Positions 17,384 through 26,556 are shown, counted from the first letter of the stretch. The stretch: DNA of 54,131 bases from Clostridiales bacterium (GCA_022508485.1 JAFLVD010000014.1:1-54131), one strand, 5' to 3'. Made by a program: numbers and translations. Notes: a model not told the origin generated them from the sequence alone.

Positions 17384-19138
17384 TTACATTCCGTGGGTCG
17401 GGTCGAGAATAGACTTTCCGGCATCGGACAGGCAGTAAGTAAAAAATGCGGTTGAAAGCTCGGTATTCGTAAGCTTTGCGATGCATCTGTCGGTTTTGCC
17501 GTTAAGCGTAACGTGCAGCTGCTCGATTTCCGCCTGTGTTATTTGAGTGCCGTCCTGCGTCGTCAGATTGGTTGCGCAGGGGAAAACAATATCCGTATCG
17601 CCCGTTCCGACGACGGCGCTCGTGAACGATGAAATATAATAGTACGGGTCGGTCGTCGTCGCGCCCGTATAATACGTATAGTGGATTTTTTGGCTGTCGA
17701 GTCCGTTTTGGGCGCAGTACGACTTAAAACCGTCGAACAGCGAAGTAAACTGCGTCTCCGTTATCCACCGTCCCCATACCGCAACTTCGAGAGAGTAGTC
17801 GCGCGTGGGCTTTTCGGACGAATCGATTTCGTTTCCGTCATTTTCGAAAACGACGCTGTATGCGACGCTGCGAAGCCACTCGTAGGTGTCGTCGGGGAGA
17901 TTGGGCGCGCTGAATTTTGCTTCGCCCTTAAATGTTGTGTCGCGCACGTCGAGGCCGAGAATCGTCCCTGCGTGAACGCAGGCGCTTAAATACGCGCCCG
18001 TGTAGCCCTGGTGGCGGTTATCCGAAGCCCAAAGATATATGGACGGATCGACTTCGTAGCTCTCCGTAAACGCTTTCCCCACGTACGACACGGGAAGAGA
18101 GCATTCTTTGCCGGCTCTTGTATATGCCTCGCGCAGCCTCTTCTCCATTTCGGGAATGGTGGTGTTCAGTTCGTTTGCCGAGTAGGGCGAGCCCCAGGTT
18201 TCGTAAAGGTAAATTTGCGCATGGTCCTGCGTCGACTCGATTTTTTCCTGCATGGCCTTTACGCCGCTTAAAAAGTCGTTGTAGTTTTGGATAGGATTGA
18301 GGCTTTGCTCTTGCAAAACGATATAATCGAAGTTACTGCATGCGTTTAAAAGCTTATCGACCTGTTTTCCGCAGGCGTCCGTCGCTTTTGCGTGGTTTTT
18401 AAGGTACCAGCCCGGCCCGGTGATTGAATACGTTTCTACGACGTAGCCCAAATCCTCGGCGATATTATCGAATATGCCGGGAACGCCGCTGCTGAATTCC
18501 ACAACGCCGTTTCTGTATGTAAAGCTGTTTCCGATAAAAAGAATTTTGGCTTTTTTCCAAATCTCCGCATTGTCGCCGTTAAAGTGCCAAAAATTTCCGT
18601 CGCCCAAAGTGAGGTCGTCCCCGTCGTCGAATATATCGCCGCGGCTTTGATCCTGCTGCCAGAACCTATCGTAGCTTTCCGGCTTTTCCTCGTGATACAA
18701 ATAGACCGAATAGTCGTCCTTATAATAAATCTCATCGGTATACGCAAGGAGAGGGACGCCCTCCGAAACAACGCTTACCCCGACGTCCTCTATGCTTTCG
18801 GGAAGCACCACCGAGTCGACCTTAGCGCCGTAAAATGCGTAAGAGCCAACTGCCGAAACGCCGTCCGCTATTTCTATCTTGGTGATTTTGGACGCGCTGT
18901 CGTGCCACGGCACTTCGCTTTTGGACTCCCAATACTGCATGTAGCCGTTGCCTGTAATTTTAAGCGTGTAGTTCTTTCCGTTTTCGACAAGCTCTGCTTT
19001 CACCTTGGACGAGGAGTTCATCGAAATATCCCAGGACTTGGGACTGTCGGCGCACGCTACAAGCCCCGTCGTTGCGGCAAGCAGCGTGCATGAGGCGGCA
19101 AGCGCAATAAAGCCTCGGAATTTTCTTGTTTTTGTCAT
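17384..19138 (-). CDS. Lipoprotein with SGNH (DUF4886-like) domain and a solute-binding-like C-terminal part
   Basis: The 584-residue product has a lipobox (LVAC, Cys29). A short LRR_5-like piece (about 85-125, SAVGSYAFYGAKVDSVVLPES) is followed by an SGNH-type domain (about 195-400). That domain has ILFIGNSFTYRNG (block I, nucleophile Ser in GNSF), YIVLQEQS, and a late DNRHQGYTGAY segment with the expected Asp/His, so it is probably an esterase acting outside the cell. The remaining 150 residues, ending FFTYCLSDAGKSILD, look like the tail of an extracellular solute-binding protein rather than an esterase, so the protein may be a fusion. AAGGAG lies 8 nt before the ATG. It is transcribed divergently from the MBOAT cassette. 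Confidence 0.8.
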   Translation of the reverse strand: MTKTRKFRGFIALAASCTLLAATTGLVACADSPKSWDISMNSSSKVKAELVENGKNYTLKITGNGYMQYWESKSEVPWHDSASKITKIEIADGVSAVGSYAFYGAKVDSVVLPESIEDVGVSVVSEGVPLLAYTDEIYYKDDYSVYLYHEEKPESYDRFWQQDQSRGDIFDDGDDLTLGDGNFWHFNGDNAEIWKKAKILFIGNSFTYRNGVVEFSSGVPGIFDNIAEDLGYVVETYSITGPGWYLKNHAKATDACGKQVDKLLNACSNFDYIVLQEQSLNPIQNYNDFLSGVKAMQEKIESTQDHAQIYLYETWGSPYSANELNTTIPEMEKRLREAYTRAGKECSLPVSYVGKAFTESYEVDPSIYLWASDNRHQGYTGAYLSACVHAGTILGLDVRDTTFKGEAKFSAPNLPDDTYEWLRSVAYSVVFENDGNEIDSSEKPTRDYSLEVAVWGRWITETQFTSLFDGFKSYCAQNGLDSQKIHYTYYTGATTTDPYYYISSFTSAVVGTGDTDIVFPCATNLTTQDGTQITQAEIEQLHVTLNGKTDRCIAKLTNTELSTAFFTYCLSDAGKSILDPTHGM

Positions 19139-19177
19139 ATATTTCTCCTTGAATTTATAAATGATTTTGCGTGCACC

Positions 19178-19207
19178 ATTATATCACAAAACGACAAGAG
19201 TCGTCAA
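19178..19207 (-). promoter_or_regulatory. Extended -10 sigma-A promoter of the SGNH lipoprotein gene
   Basis: Minus strand TTGACG (19207-19202), 18-bp spacer and TATAAT (19183-19178) preceded by TGA (extended -10). The leader is about 33 nt and carries AAGGAG. Confidence 0.75.
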
Positions 19208-19340
19208 GACGGTATCGTTTAACTTCCGTCATTTTAATTACGTTTAACGGGCTGTTTTTGTGCAAAACGGTGGGAATGGGTTTTTGCTTAACATATTGTC
19301 TTTAATGACGTATAACAAGGAAAACGAGCTTTTTTCCTAC

Positions 19341-19369
19341 TTGCATTCACGGCAAAAAAATAGTATAAT
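19341..19369 (+). promoter_or_regulatory. Sigma-A promoter of the MBOAT cassette
   Basis: TTGCAT (19341-19346), 17-bp spacer, TATAAT (19364-19369). The predicted start is near 19376, giving a leader of about 72 nt before the ATG at 19448. The 130 bp between this and the divergent promoter show nothing further. Confidence 0.75.
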
Positions 19370-19447
19370 AAAATACACGACGGTCGGTACGGCGATAAGC
19401 CGAAAAATAAATTGAAAGGCAACAATTCGGGGCTGAAAAAAAGGACG

Positions 19448-21229
19448 ATGAAAAAAGCTTTGTGTTTTGTTTTAATATTTATTGTTGCGTTAACCTTCGG
19501 TCCGTTTTTGGGTTGCGCGAATCCTTCTGCGCGCGCTTCGACTTGTTCGATAGTTTTCGAGGACAATCCCGACGTGTACACCGAAAAGCGTTTTTATACC
19601 GTCAACCGCTACGACAATCTTACGGTTCGGCTTATAGTTTCGTCCTCGCTCGCGATAACAGATGTGAACTACGACGATTATTCGCTGTTTGTTTTGACGG
19701 ACGGTACAAAGGAACAAACGCATTACAGCCTTACGCTTCATAACATAAAATATTCCGCGGTCGTTCGGTTTACGGTGCAAAGGCAGTTTACTTTAATCTA
19801 CGACGTCGACGGGCAAACGACGGCGGTAACCGTATCTGGCTTGCACTTGCGGCCCAATACGCTCGCTTACGATCCGCGGTTTTTGCGCGAGGGCTTTGTC
19901 CCTATCGGCTGGAACACACTTCCGGACGGCGGAGGCGTGCACGTCGGGTTCGGAAGCCGCACGGACGGCGACGGCGAAGCGCTTACATTATACTGCGAAT
20001 ATATGCCTGCGCTGCCGCCCGATTGTTTTTCATACGAGACGGACGGAGAGAGCGTCGCCATAACGGGGTTAAAGAGGGGAATAGTGGCCGATTTGGTAAT
20101 CCCGTTTGAAATAGACGGGCTGCCGGTAACGAGTATAAAAAAGGACGCGTTTGCGAAAATCGACGCAAACTCGGTCGTTTTGCCGCCTACGCTCGAGCGC
20201 ATAGAAAAGCGGGCGTTTGGGATTTTGCGCGCAAAGGAACTGTACTTTTTCGACAACCTCCGCGAGGTTTGGGAAGAATCGTTCGGCGATTATTCGATAA
20301 CCCGTTTACATATAAACGCAGCCGTTTCACCCGTTTACAGCATCAATTATTTTGCGACGCTTGCCGATAAGGTGGATAGGCTATACCGACTGCGCGACGA
20401 AAAAAAGCTTGTGTTTTTTAACGGTTCGGCGGCGCGGTTCGGCTATGACAGTCCTATGTTTGCGACCGAATTTCCCGATTACAAAATCGTTAATATGGGC
20501 GTATACGCATATTCCAACATGCTGCCGCAGGCGATGGTTTTGTGCGAATACCTGCGCGACGGCGATGTCGTACTCGGTTCGCCCGAGCTTGACACCATAG
20601 AAACGCAGTTTTGCCGTAGTAATGTGATAGACGAGTCGTGCTTTTGCCTTTTCGAAGCCAACTACGACATGTTTGCGCTTGTCGATTGTTCCGGCCTTAC
20701 AAATCTGTTCGGTTCGTTTAAGTATTACAACGATACGCGAAAGGACATGCCGGTATATACCTACGACGATTCGCCGGTGTACTACACCGAGGACGGTTAC
20801 TTTGCTTACGGTCAAACGTATAACGCTTACGGCGACTACATTTTTTACCGCGAGGATAACGTAAACAAAACGGAATTTTCGCCCGGCAGAAAGGCGTATT
20901 ACAATCCCGACTACATAACCGACGCCGACTTTGCCGGGATTAACGCCATGTACGAGTCGTTCGGTGCGGCCGGCGCGGACGTGTATTTCGCATTTTCGCC
21001 GAGAAGTAAATACGGGCTTTCTCATGACACGACGGACGAGAGTATCGCGCGGCTCGACGCGGTCATGCGCGAAAGACTTTGCGTGCCCGTAATCTCTCAT
21101 GCGCGCGACGCGATATTGGATCCGCTGTATTTTTACGGCACCGATAATCATTTAAGCACCAACGGCGTAAAGCTGTGGAGTAAAAAGACAATATCCGAGT
21201 TGAAAACCGCAATGGGGTACGGCGTATGA
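19448..21229 (+). CDS. Lipoprotein with InlB-like repeat, LRR_5 piece and SGNH/AlgX-like domain
   Basis: The 593-residue product starts at the ATG with AAGGA upstream. It has a lipobox (FLGC, Cys23) and a Flg_new/InlB-like beta repeat (about 115-185). Two or three LRR_5 units follow (about 195-290, DGLPVTSIKKDAFAKI). The C-terminal SGNH-type domain has block I FFNGSAARFG and the terminal Asp/His segment DNHLSTNG. SGNH proteins encoded beside MBOAT enzymes usually move acyl groups to extracytoplasmic polymers, as AlgX/AlgJ and PatB do. The stop overlaps the next gene's start by 4 nt, so it belongs to this cassette. Acyl acceptor unknown. Confidence 0.82.
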   Translation: MKKALCFVLIFIVALTFGPFLGCANPSARASTCSIVFEDNPDVYTEKRFYTVNRYDNLTVRLIVSSSLAITDVNYDDYSLFVLTDGTKEQTHYSLTLHNIKYSAVVRFTVQRQFTLIYDVDGQTTAVTVSGLHLRPNTLAYDPRFLREGFVPIGWNTLPDGGGVHVGFGSRTDGDGEALTLYCEYMPALPPDCFSYETDGESVAITGLKRGIVADLVIPFEIDGLPVTSIKKDAFAKIDANSVVLPPTLERIEKRAFGILRAKELYFFDNLREVWEESFGDYSITRLHINAAVSPVYSINYFATLADKVDRLYRLRDEKKLVFFNGSAARFGYDSPMFATEFPDYKIVNMGVYAYSNMLPQAMVLCEYLRDGDVVLGSPELDTIETQFCRSNVIDESCFCLFEANYDMFALVDCSGLTNLFGSFKYYNDTRKDMPVYTYDDSPVYYTEDGYFAYGQTYNAYGDYIFYREDNVNKTEFSPGRKAYYNPDYITDADFAGINAMYESFGAAGADVYFAFSPRSKYGLSHDTTDESIARLDAVMRERLCVPVISHARDAILDPLYFYGTDNHLSTNGVKLWSKKTISELKTAMGYGV

Positions 21230-21471
21230 CGGTAGCGGCGCTTGGATACCCTATGATTATCGCATTGTTTGTAGCGGCCGCGGTCGGATCGGGCCTTGCG
21301 ATGGCGATAAAAAAATACAATTTTATCCCTGCGATAATTGCCGGTATTTGCACGGTGGCGCTTGTAATTTATGCGCTTTACATATCGCTGCCGACGTGGG
21401 AACTGCTTTCCATGCTGCTTATTTTGTGCGTCGCCCTCGTTTTTGCGCTTCCGAAAGGGGGTAAAACGTAG
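21226..21471 (+). CDS. Small three-helix membrane protein of the MBOAT cassette
   Basis: The 81-residue product is nearly all hydrophobic, with segments at about 4-24, 33-53 and 58-75 and a short basic tail (PKGGKT). I do not recognise a family. Its ATG overlaps the upstream stop (ATGA) and its TAG touches the next ATG directly, so it is tightly coupled to both and is very likely real. Small membrane partners occur in D-alanylation (DltX) and alginate acetylation (AlgF) systems, which suggests an accessory subunit; sequence likeness to either is not evident. Confidence 0.78.
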   Translation: MTVAALGYPMIIALFVAAAVGSGLAMAIKKYNFIPAIIAGICTVALVIYALYISLPTWELLSMLLILCVALVFALPKGGKT

Positions 21472-22905
21472 ATGAATTTTACCTCTCTTGTGTTTTTTGT
21501 ATTCCTGCCGGTTACCGTTCTTATTTATTGGCTTACGCCCGATAAGTATAGGTGGGTTGTTCTTCTTGTCGCGTCGTACGTATTTTACGCGTTTTACAAC
21601 GTGTGGTTGATTTCGCTTATTCTCATAACCACGCTCGTTTCCTATTTAAGTGGGCTGTGCGGTCAAAACGCCAAAACCAAACGCGGCAAAAAAGCGGCGG
21701 TGGGATTTACCGTAGCCGTATGCTTAATATTGCTGTTCGTATTTAAATATCTCGACTTCGCTTTAAGCGGACTGTTTGCTTTGTTCAGGCTGTGCGGCGC
21801 CGACGTAGCCTTTAACGGGTTTAATATAATTCTGCCGATGGGAATATCGTTTTACATATTCCAAACGATGTCGTACACGTTCGACGTATACCGCGGTAAA
21901 ATAAAAGCGGAACGGCATTTGGGTTACTATGCGCTGTTTGTTGTGTTTTTTCCGCAGCTGGTGGCAGGTCCCATAGAGCGGCCGGGCGATCTTATTCCGC
22001 AGCTTAAAGCGCCGCGCTCGCTCGATAAAGAAAGCTTTTCCGTTGGTATCAAGTTTATATTGATAGGCTACGTGCAAAAGATAATCGTCGCGGATTTCAT
22101 TGCGCGGTTTGTGGACGCGGCGTATAATGACGTACATTCCTCGGGTGGGCTTGCGCTTATAATAGCGACTGTTTTGTTCGCCGTTCAGATATACTGCGAT
22201 TTTTCGGGCTACTCGCAAATCGCAATAGGCTGCGCGCGTCTTATGGGGATAAATCTTACGCAAAACTTCCGTCGGCCGTATCTGGCATGCTCGCCGCGCG
22301 AGTTTTGGCGGCGGTGGCACATAAGCTTTACACGGTGGTTTACCGATTATATTTATATTCCGCTCGGTGGGAACCGCAAGGGTACCGTCAGACGTTGCCT
22401 TAACATAATGATAGTGTTTTTGCTAAGCGGTTTGTGGCACGGCGCCAATCTTACGTTTGTCGTGTGGGGCGGACTGCACGGACTTATGCTCGTTATACAA
22501 AGCCTTATTCCAAAAAGGCGGAGTGAAGTCGGTGCGTTAAAGCCGCTGTTTGTTGCGCTGACGTTTACCGCCGTGTGCTTTACCTGGATATTCTTCCGTT
22601 CGGCTACTCTTTCGGACGCCGGCGAGGTTATACGCTCGGTGTTTTCCGATTGGAAGGCGAGCGAAACGCTTACGGCGCTCGGAATGAGTCTTGAAGACGT
22701 CGTGCCGTGCTTTCTCGCGCTTTTAATGTTGCTTTTATCGTACAGAATTCCCGCGCTTGTCGGCGGACTGCCTTTATCTCGCAGCGTCGCCGGGCAGGTG
22801 CGCACGGCTCTTGTGTACGTGCTTATCATAGTTACGGTAGTTACATGCCGCTGCTACGTTGCGGATATAAGCGGCGTCGGGTCGTTTATCTATTTCAGTT
22901 TTTGA
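21472..22905 (+). CDS. MBOAT-family membrane O-acyltransferase (AlgI/PatA type)
   Basis: The 477-residue polytopic protein has about 11 hydrophobic segments. Hallmarks are VAGPIERPGDLIPQ, DFSGYSQIAIGCARLMGI, the FWRRWHISFTRW motif and SGLWHGANLTFVVWGGLHG with the conserved catalytic His323. AlgI-type enzymes take an acyl group from a cytosolic donor and pass it across the membrane to a partner that modifies a glycan. Both flanking genes encode SGNH-type candidates for that partner. The start follows the previous stop without a gap. The family is certain; the acyl group and polymer are not. Confidence 0.95.
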   Translation: MNFTSLVFFVFLPVTVLIYWLTPDKYRWVVLLVASYVFYAFYNVWLISLILITTLVSYLSGLCGQNAKTKRGKKAAVGFTVAVCLILLFVFKYLDFALSGLFALFRLCGADVAFNGFNIILPMGISFYIFQTMSYTFDVYRGKIKAERHLGYYALFVVFFPQLVAGPIERPGDLIPQLKAPRSLDKESFSVGIKFILIGYVQKIIVADFIARFVDAAYNDVHSSGGLALIIATVLFAVQIYCDFSGYSQIAIGCARLMGINLTQNFRRPYLACSPREFWRRWHISFTRWFTDYIYIPLGGNRKGTVRRCLNIMIVFLLSGLWHGANLTFVVWGGLHGLMLVIQSLIPKRRSEVGALKPLFVALTFTAVCFTWIFFRSATLSDAGEVIRSVFSDWKASETLTALGMSLEDVVPCFLALLMLLLSYRIPALVGGLPLSRSVAGQVRTALVYVLIIVTVVTCRCYVADISGVGSFIYFSF

Positions 22906-22915
22906 GGGAGAAACG

Positions 22916-24337
22916 GTGAAAAACATAAACACAATGCGCAAAAGACGCTCGATAACGGTAATCGCCGTCATGGTGGTAATAATCGCGATACTGCCTATCG
23001 TTATTATTTCGTGCGCTTTTTTGCCTGCTCGGTTCGACGAAACCTTCCTCGGCGAAATGAAGTACAAAATGCGGCGGCTTATGGATACCGACGGAAAAAG
23101 GATAATAGTTATAGGCGGAAGCAGCGTACCGTTTGCGCTGAAAAGCGAGATTGCGGAACAGTATATCGACGGGTACTCGGTGGTAGACTTCGGAATGTAC
23201 GCCGATCTTGGCACTACGGTCATGCTCGACTTTGCAAAGGCTAACATAAAGAATGGGGATATTGTCGTAATCTCGCCCGAGCAAAGCGCGCAAACGCTTT
23301 CCACGCATTTTTCGGGCGAGATGTTTTGGCAGTGTGCCGACGGCGAAACGTCGTTGTTTTCGTACCTTTCGGCCGAGCGCAAGGAACGCGCCGCGCTCGC
23401 TCTTCCGTCGTTTGCCGGCAAAAAGCTGTATTACACCGTAAACGGAAAACCGAAAACAGACGGCGTATATAAACGCTCGGCGTTTAACGAATACTGCGAT
23501 ATTTCATATCCCGACAGGGAATATAACGTAATTCAAGGCGGATACAATCCGAATCTTCCCATAAGCTTCGACTTGAACGCGATAGAATCGGATTTTATCG
23601 ACGAGCTTAACGACTTTGCGACTTTTGTTAAAAACAAGGGCGGAAAAGTGTTTTATAGGTTTGCGCCCATGAACGCGCTCGCGCTGAAAGAAGGTACCGT
23701 AAAGGCGGATATCGACGCGTACTACGACGGACTTTCCGCCTTGCTCGACTTTGACATAATGGGCAATCCGCACAAAAGCGTTATGGAAGGCGGCTGGTTT
23801 TACGATACCAACTTTCACCTGAATAACAGCGGCGCCGTTGTTTTTACAAAGGCGTTTATAGAAGATATAAAGTTGCTTCTCGGCGACAGTTCGCCTACCG
23901 ATATAGCGTTGCCTGCGATACCGCAGGCGCCGAGCGGTTCGATTTACGAGGGCGACGACCGCCACGCGAATTTATTTACCTACCGCGAGGCAGAGGACGG
24001 ATTTATCATAGACGGAATAAACTTGGGAAGCGTTCGCGACCCGATAATTCCGTGCGTATACGAGGGTAAACCCGTTATCGGCATAGACGACGGCGTTTTC
24101 CGCGGCTCGAACATTAAAAGCGTAACAATCCAGCCCAACATTCGCCTTCTGCGCGACGGAATGTTTGACGGCTGTGCCTCGCTCGAAACGGTAATACTCA
24201 CCGGCGCGCCGACGCAGTATACCGTAGGAAATAATTTCCGCTCGGGCGCGGCGTTTAACATTAAAGTGCCGGAGGAATATGTCGCGAGTTATAAGCTTAA
24301 CTATTCCTGGCAGAAGTACGCCCGATATATCGTTTAG
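22916..24337 (+). CDS. Membrane-anchored SGNH/AlgX-like acyltransferase with C-terminal LRR_5 tail
   Basis: The 473-residue product begins with GTG (GGGAG five bases upstream) and a basic stretch MRKRRS. A signal-anchor helix follows at about 15-38 (no lipobox). The SGNH-like domain (about 60-325) has block I VIGGSSVPFAL and the late Asp/His segment YDTNFHLNNSG. Residues about 350-440 contain LRR_5-like units (VIGIDDGVFRGSNIKSVTI), and the end lacks a transmembrane or sorting signal. It is probably the extracytoplasmic transferase working with the MBOAT protein. A second SGNH protein at 19448 suggests two acceptors or a two-step transfer. No terminator was found before the next promoter. Confidence 0.82.
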   Translation: MKNINTMRKRRSITVIAVMVVIIAILPIVIISCAFLPARFDETFLGEMKYKMRRLMDTDGKRIIVIGGSSVPFALKSEIAEQYIDGYSVVDFGMYADLGTTVMLDFAKANIKNGDIVVISPEQSAQTLSTHFSGEMFWQCADGETSLFSYLSAERKERAALALPSFAGKKLYYTVNGKPKTDGVYKRSAFNEYCDISYPDREYNVIQGGYNPNLPISFDLNAIESDFIDELNDFATFVKNKGGKVFYRFAPMNALALKEGTVKADIDAYYDGLSALLDFDIMGNPHKSVMEGGWFYDTNFHLNNSGAVVFTKAFIEDIKLLLGDSSPTDIALPAIPQAPSGSIYEGDDRHANLFTYREAEDGFIIDGINLGSVRDPIIPCVYEGKPVIGIDDGVFRGSNIKSVTIQPNIRLLRDGMFDGCASLETVILTGAPTQYTVGNNFRSGAAFNIKVPEEYVASYKLNYSWQKYARYIV

Positions 24338-24386
24338 GATAAGAAAGTTTTTCTTTTTGCGGAAAGATTGCGGCGCGGCATAGCTA

Positions 24387-24415
24387 TTGACAAAAACGCC
24401 TCCGTCGATTATAAT
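24387..24415 (+). promoter_or_regulatory. Consensus sigma-A promoter of the two-component pair
   Basis: TTGACA (24387-24392), 17-bp spacer, TATAAT (24410-24415). The leader is about 33 nt with AGGGGAAGG before the ATG at 24455. Confidence 0.85.
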
Positions 24416-24454
24416 AATATATACGCGGCAGCGCGGTAAACAAAAGGGGAAGGT

Positions 24455-25156
24455 ATGATAAGGGCGGCGATATTGGAGGACGACGAAAAAGAGGCGCGCG
24501 TTCTCGAGCAGGCGATTGTTCGCTATGCAAAGGAAAACGATTTATCGATAGAAACCGAGTCTTTCGATAAGCCGCTTGCTTTTTTGAGCAATTACAAAGC
24601 GAGCTACGATATAATATTTTTCGATATCGAAATGCCGGGCATGAGCGGTTTGGAGGTGGCGGAGGAGATTCGCAAGACGGACGACACCGTCGTCATTGTT
24701 TTCGTAACGCACATGGCGCAGCTTGCCGTAAAAGGGTACGGCGTGGACGCAACCGACTTTGTGGTAAAGCCGGTCGTTTACAACGACTTTGTGGGCGTTA
24801 TGTCGCGCGTAAGGCGGCGGCTTTCGGTAAAACAGAAAAAGATGCACACCGTTCGCTCGCTTAGCGGCGTAGTCAGGATAGACGTTTCCGAAATTACATA
24901 CGTCGAGGTATATAAGCACCGCCTTTTTTATCATCTTGCAAACGGGCAAACTCACGAGGCGTGGGGAACGCTCGTTCAGCTCGAGGAAGAGCTTCCGTCG
25001 GAAAGATTTTGCCGTTGCAATAATTGCTACCTCGTAAACTTACAGTTCGTGCGCGGAGTAAAGGACGACGTCGTTACCGTGGGAAAAGACGAGCTTAAAA
25101 TTTCACGGCCGCGAAAGCAGGAGTTTATAAACCGGCTCGTCGCTTTTACGGGGTAG
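24455..25156 (+). CDS. LytTR-family response regulator (AgrA/LytR type)
   Basis: The 233-residue product has a receiver domain with acidic pocket EDD (8-10), phosphoacceptor Asp57 in FFDIEMPGMSG and the conserved Lys in FVVKP. A LytTR DNA-binding domain follows (about 135-230; EITYVEVYKH, FCRCNNCYLVNLQFV). Such proteins bind paired direct repeats upstream of target promoters. It is followed three bases later by its kinase gene. No LytTR-type repeat was recognised in nearby promoters. Targets are probably local surface genes, but that is inference. Confidence 0.95.
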   Translation: MIRAAILEDDEKEARVLEQAIVRYAKENDLSIETESFDKPLAFLSNYKASYDIIFFDIEMPGMSGLEVAEEIRKTDDTVVIVFVTHMAQLAVKGYGVDATDFVVKPVVYNDFVGVMSRVRRRLSVKQKKMHTVRSLSGVVRIDVSEITYVEVYKHRLFYHLANGQTHEAWGTLVQLEEELPSERFCRCNNCYLVNLQFVRGVKDDVVTVGKDELKISRPRKQEFINRLVAFTG

Positions 25157-25159
25157 AAA

Positions 25160-26446
25160 ATGCAGGTTTTTACTGTTTCGCTAAACTATATTTTGTACGG
25201 TGTTTCTCTTTTTGCCGCCATTATGCTGTTTTGCTCGAAGCGCGCGTGGAAAGAGTGGTTCTGGCTTAAAGTTGCAATCTTCGGCATAGGGTACGTCGCC
25301 GTACTGGTCTCTCTTGCCGTAATATATGTGTACGCCGAAGCGCCCGGCTGGCTCGATTACGTTAACTATTCGCTTGCAGGCTATTCAATCGAAGTGTTTA
25401 TGCTCTTTATGTTTAAAGAGCGAAAGACAAAGCTTGTATATAATGTATTTGCAGGCTCGCTCGTGCGCTTTGCGGCAGGAAAAATCATAGGCGCCGTTTT
25501 TACGTTCCATCCGTTCCCCTCCGATATAGGCAGGTTTTTTATTACCGCGGCGTTTGTGGGCGTTACCTATATTCCGACGTACTTCTTTTTTGCGCGGCAC
25601 ATTGCGCAAGACGCCGAGTTTAAGCCGTCCGTGCGCGAGGTAGTGTTTATTTTCGTGCTTTCGATGATACTTCTTCCGTCCGCCTTCCTCGAACCTATCT
25701 TATTTAAGGAAAGCGAGATTGCGTACGTATATCTTATCGCTATCGAAATCGTAACCGGGTTCGGTATCCTCGGCTTTCAATACATGATACACACCAACGC
25801 GGTAAATATGCTTAGTGTCGTGCGCGAGGGGGAGATAAGCAAGCGCAGAGTAGAGCAGTACGAAAATTTCCGCGGCGTTATAGAGGTTATGAATCACAAG
25901 GTGCACGACCTTAAACACCAAATCCGCCACCTCGCCGAAAAGCACGAGGTAAGCGAGGAGGTTTTGCACGGCTTGGAGGGCGTCGTAACAGACTACGAAG
26001 CGTTCGTGCGCACCGGCAACGAAACGCTGGACACCGTGCTCACCGAAAAGAAGTTCTATTGCATTTCCAAAAAGATAGACGTAAAGTGCATGGTGGACGG
26101 ACCGGCGTTTTCCTTTCTGTCCGTCGAGGATATGAACGCGCTTTTCGGCAACCTTCTCGACAACGCTATCGAGTATCTCGTAACGGCGGAGGAAGAAAAC
26201 CGTCGCCTTCACGTTTCGTCGTCGCGGTCCGACTTTTTCCTTAAACTAAGCGTCGAGAACTATTTTTCGGGCGAGCTTATTTTGGACGACAAGGGCTTTC
26301 CCGTTACGAATAAAGAGGATAAGCTTATGCACGGTTACGGTACGAAGAGCATTGCGCGCATTGCGGAAAAGTACGGCGGAAACGCCGCGTTCAGAGTAGA
26401 AGACGGGTTGTTTAAGGCGCAGGTCATTTTTCCCGTCGGCGCATAA
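25160..26446 (+). CDS. GHKL-type sensor histidine kinase (AgrC-like)
   Basis: The 428-residue product has about six membrane helices in residues 1-215, a coiled helix, the phosphoacceptor region MNHKVHDLKHQIRHL (about 242-256), N-box LFGNLLDNAIEY and G-box HGYGTKSI. This is the layout of peptide-sensing kinases such as AgrC. No AgrD-like pheromone or AgrB-like protease gene is adjacent, so the signal may be an outside peptide, a cell-wall product or encoded elsewhere. A terminator follows at 26467. Confidence 0.92.
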   Translation: MQVFTVSLNYILYGVSLFAAIMLFCSKRAWKEWFWLKVAIFGIGYVAVLVSLAVIYVYAEAPGWLDYVNYSLAGYSIEVFMLFMFKERKTKLVYNVFAGSLVRFAAGKIIGAVFTFHPFPSDIGRFFITAAFVGVTYIPTYFFFARHIAQDAEFKPSVREVVFIFVLSMILLPSAFLEPILFKESEIAYVYLIAIEIVTGFGILGFQYMIHTNAVNMLSVVREGEISKRRVEQYENFRGVIEVMNHKVHDLKHQIRHLAEKHEVSEEVLHGLEGVVTDYEAFVRTGNETLDTVLTEKKFYCISKKIDVKCMVDGPAFSFLSVEDMNALFGNLLDNAIEYLVTAEEENRRLHVSSSRSDFFLKLSVENYFSGELILDDKGFPVTNKEDKLMHGYGTKSIARIAEKYGGNAAFRVEDGLFKAQVIFPVGA

Positions 26447-26466
26447 TATAAAATATTCGGGTCGGG

Positions 26467-26497
26467 GCGTACCGCATAGCAGGTGCGCTCTTTTTTT
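26467..26497 (+). terminator. Rho-independent terminator after the kinase gene
   Basis: GCGTACC (26467-26473) pairs with GGTGCGC (26482-26488, one G-U) around an 8-nt loop. Seven T follow at 26491-26497. Confidence 0.85.
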
Positions 26498-26556
26498 GCC
26501 GAAAAACAAATTTTTAACAAAAGAGGAAAGCGAATCGACAGAAGAGGTTGCGGATA

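Noticed and set aside
20381-21151. 256-residue minus-strand open frame
   Set aside because: It is opposite the SGNH domain of the 19448 lipoprotein and has no start signals.
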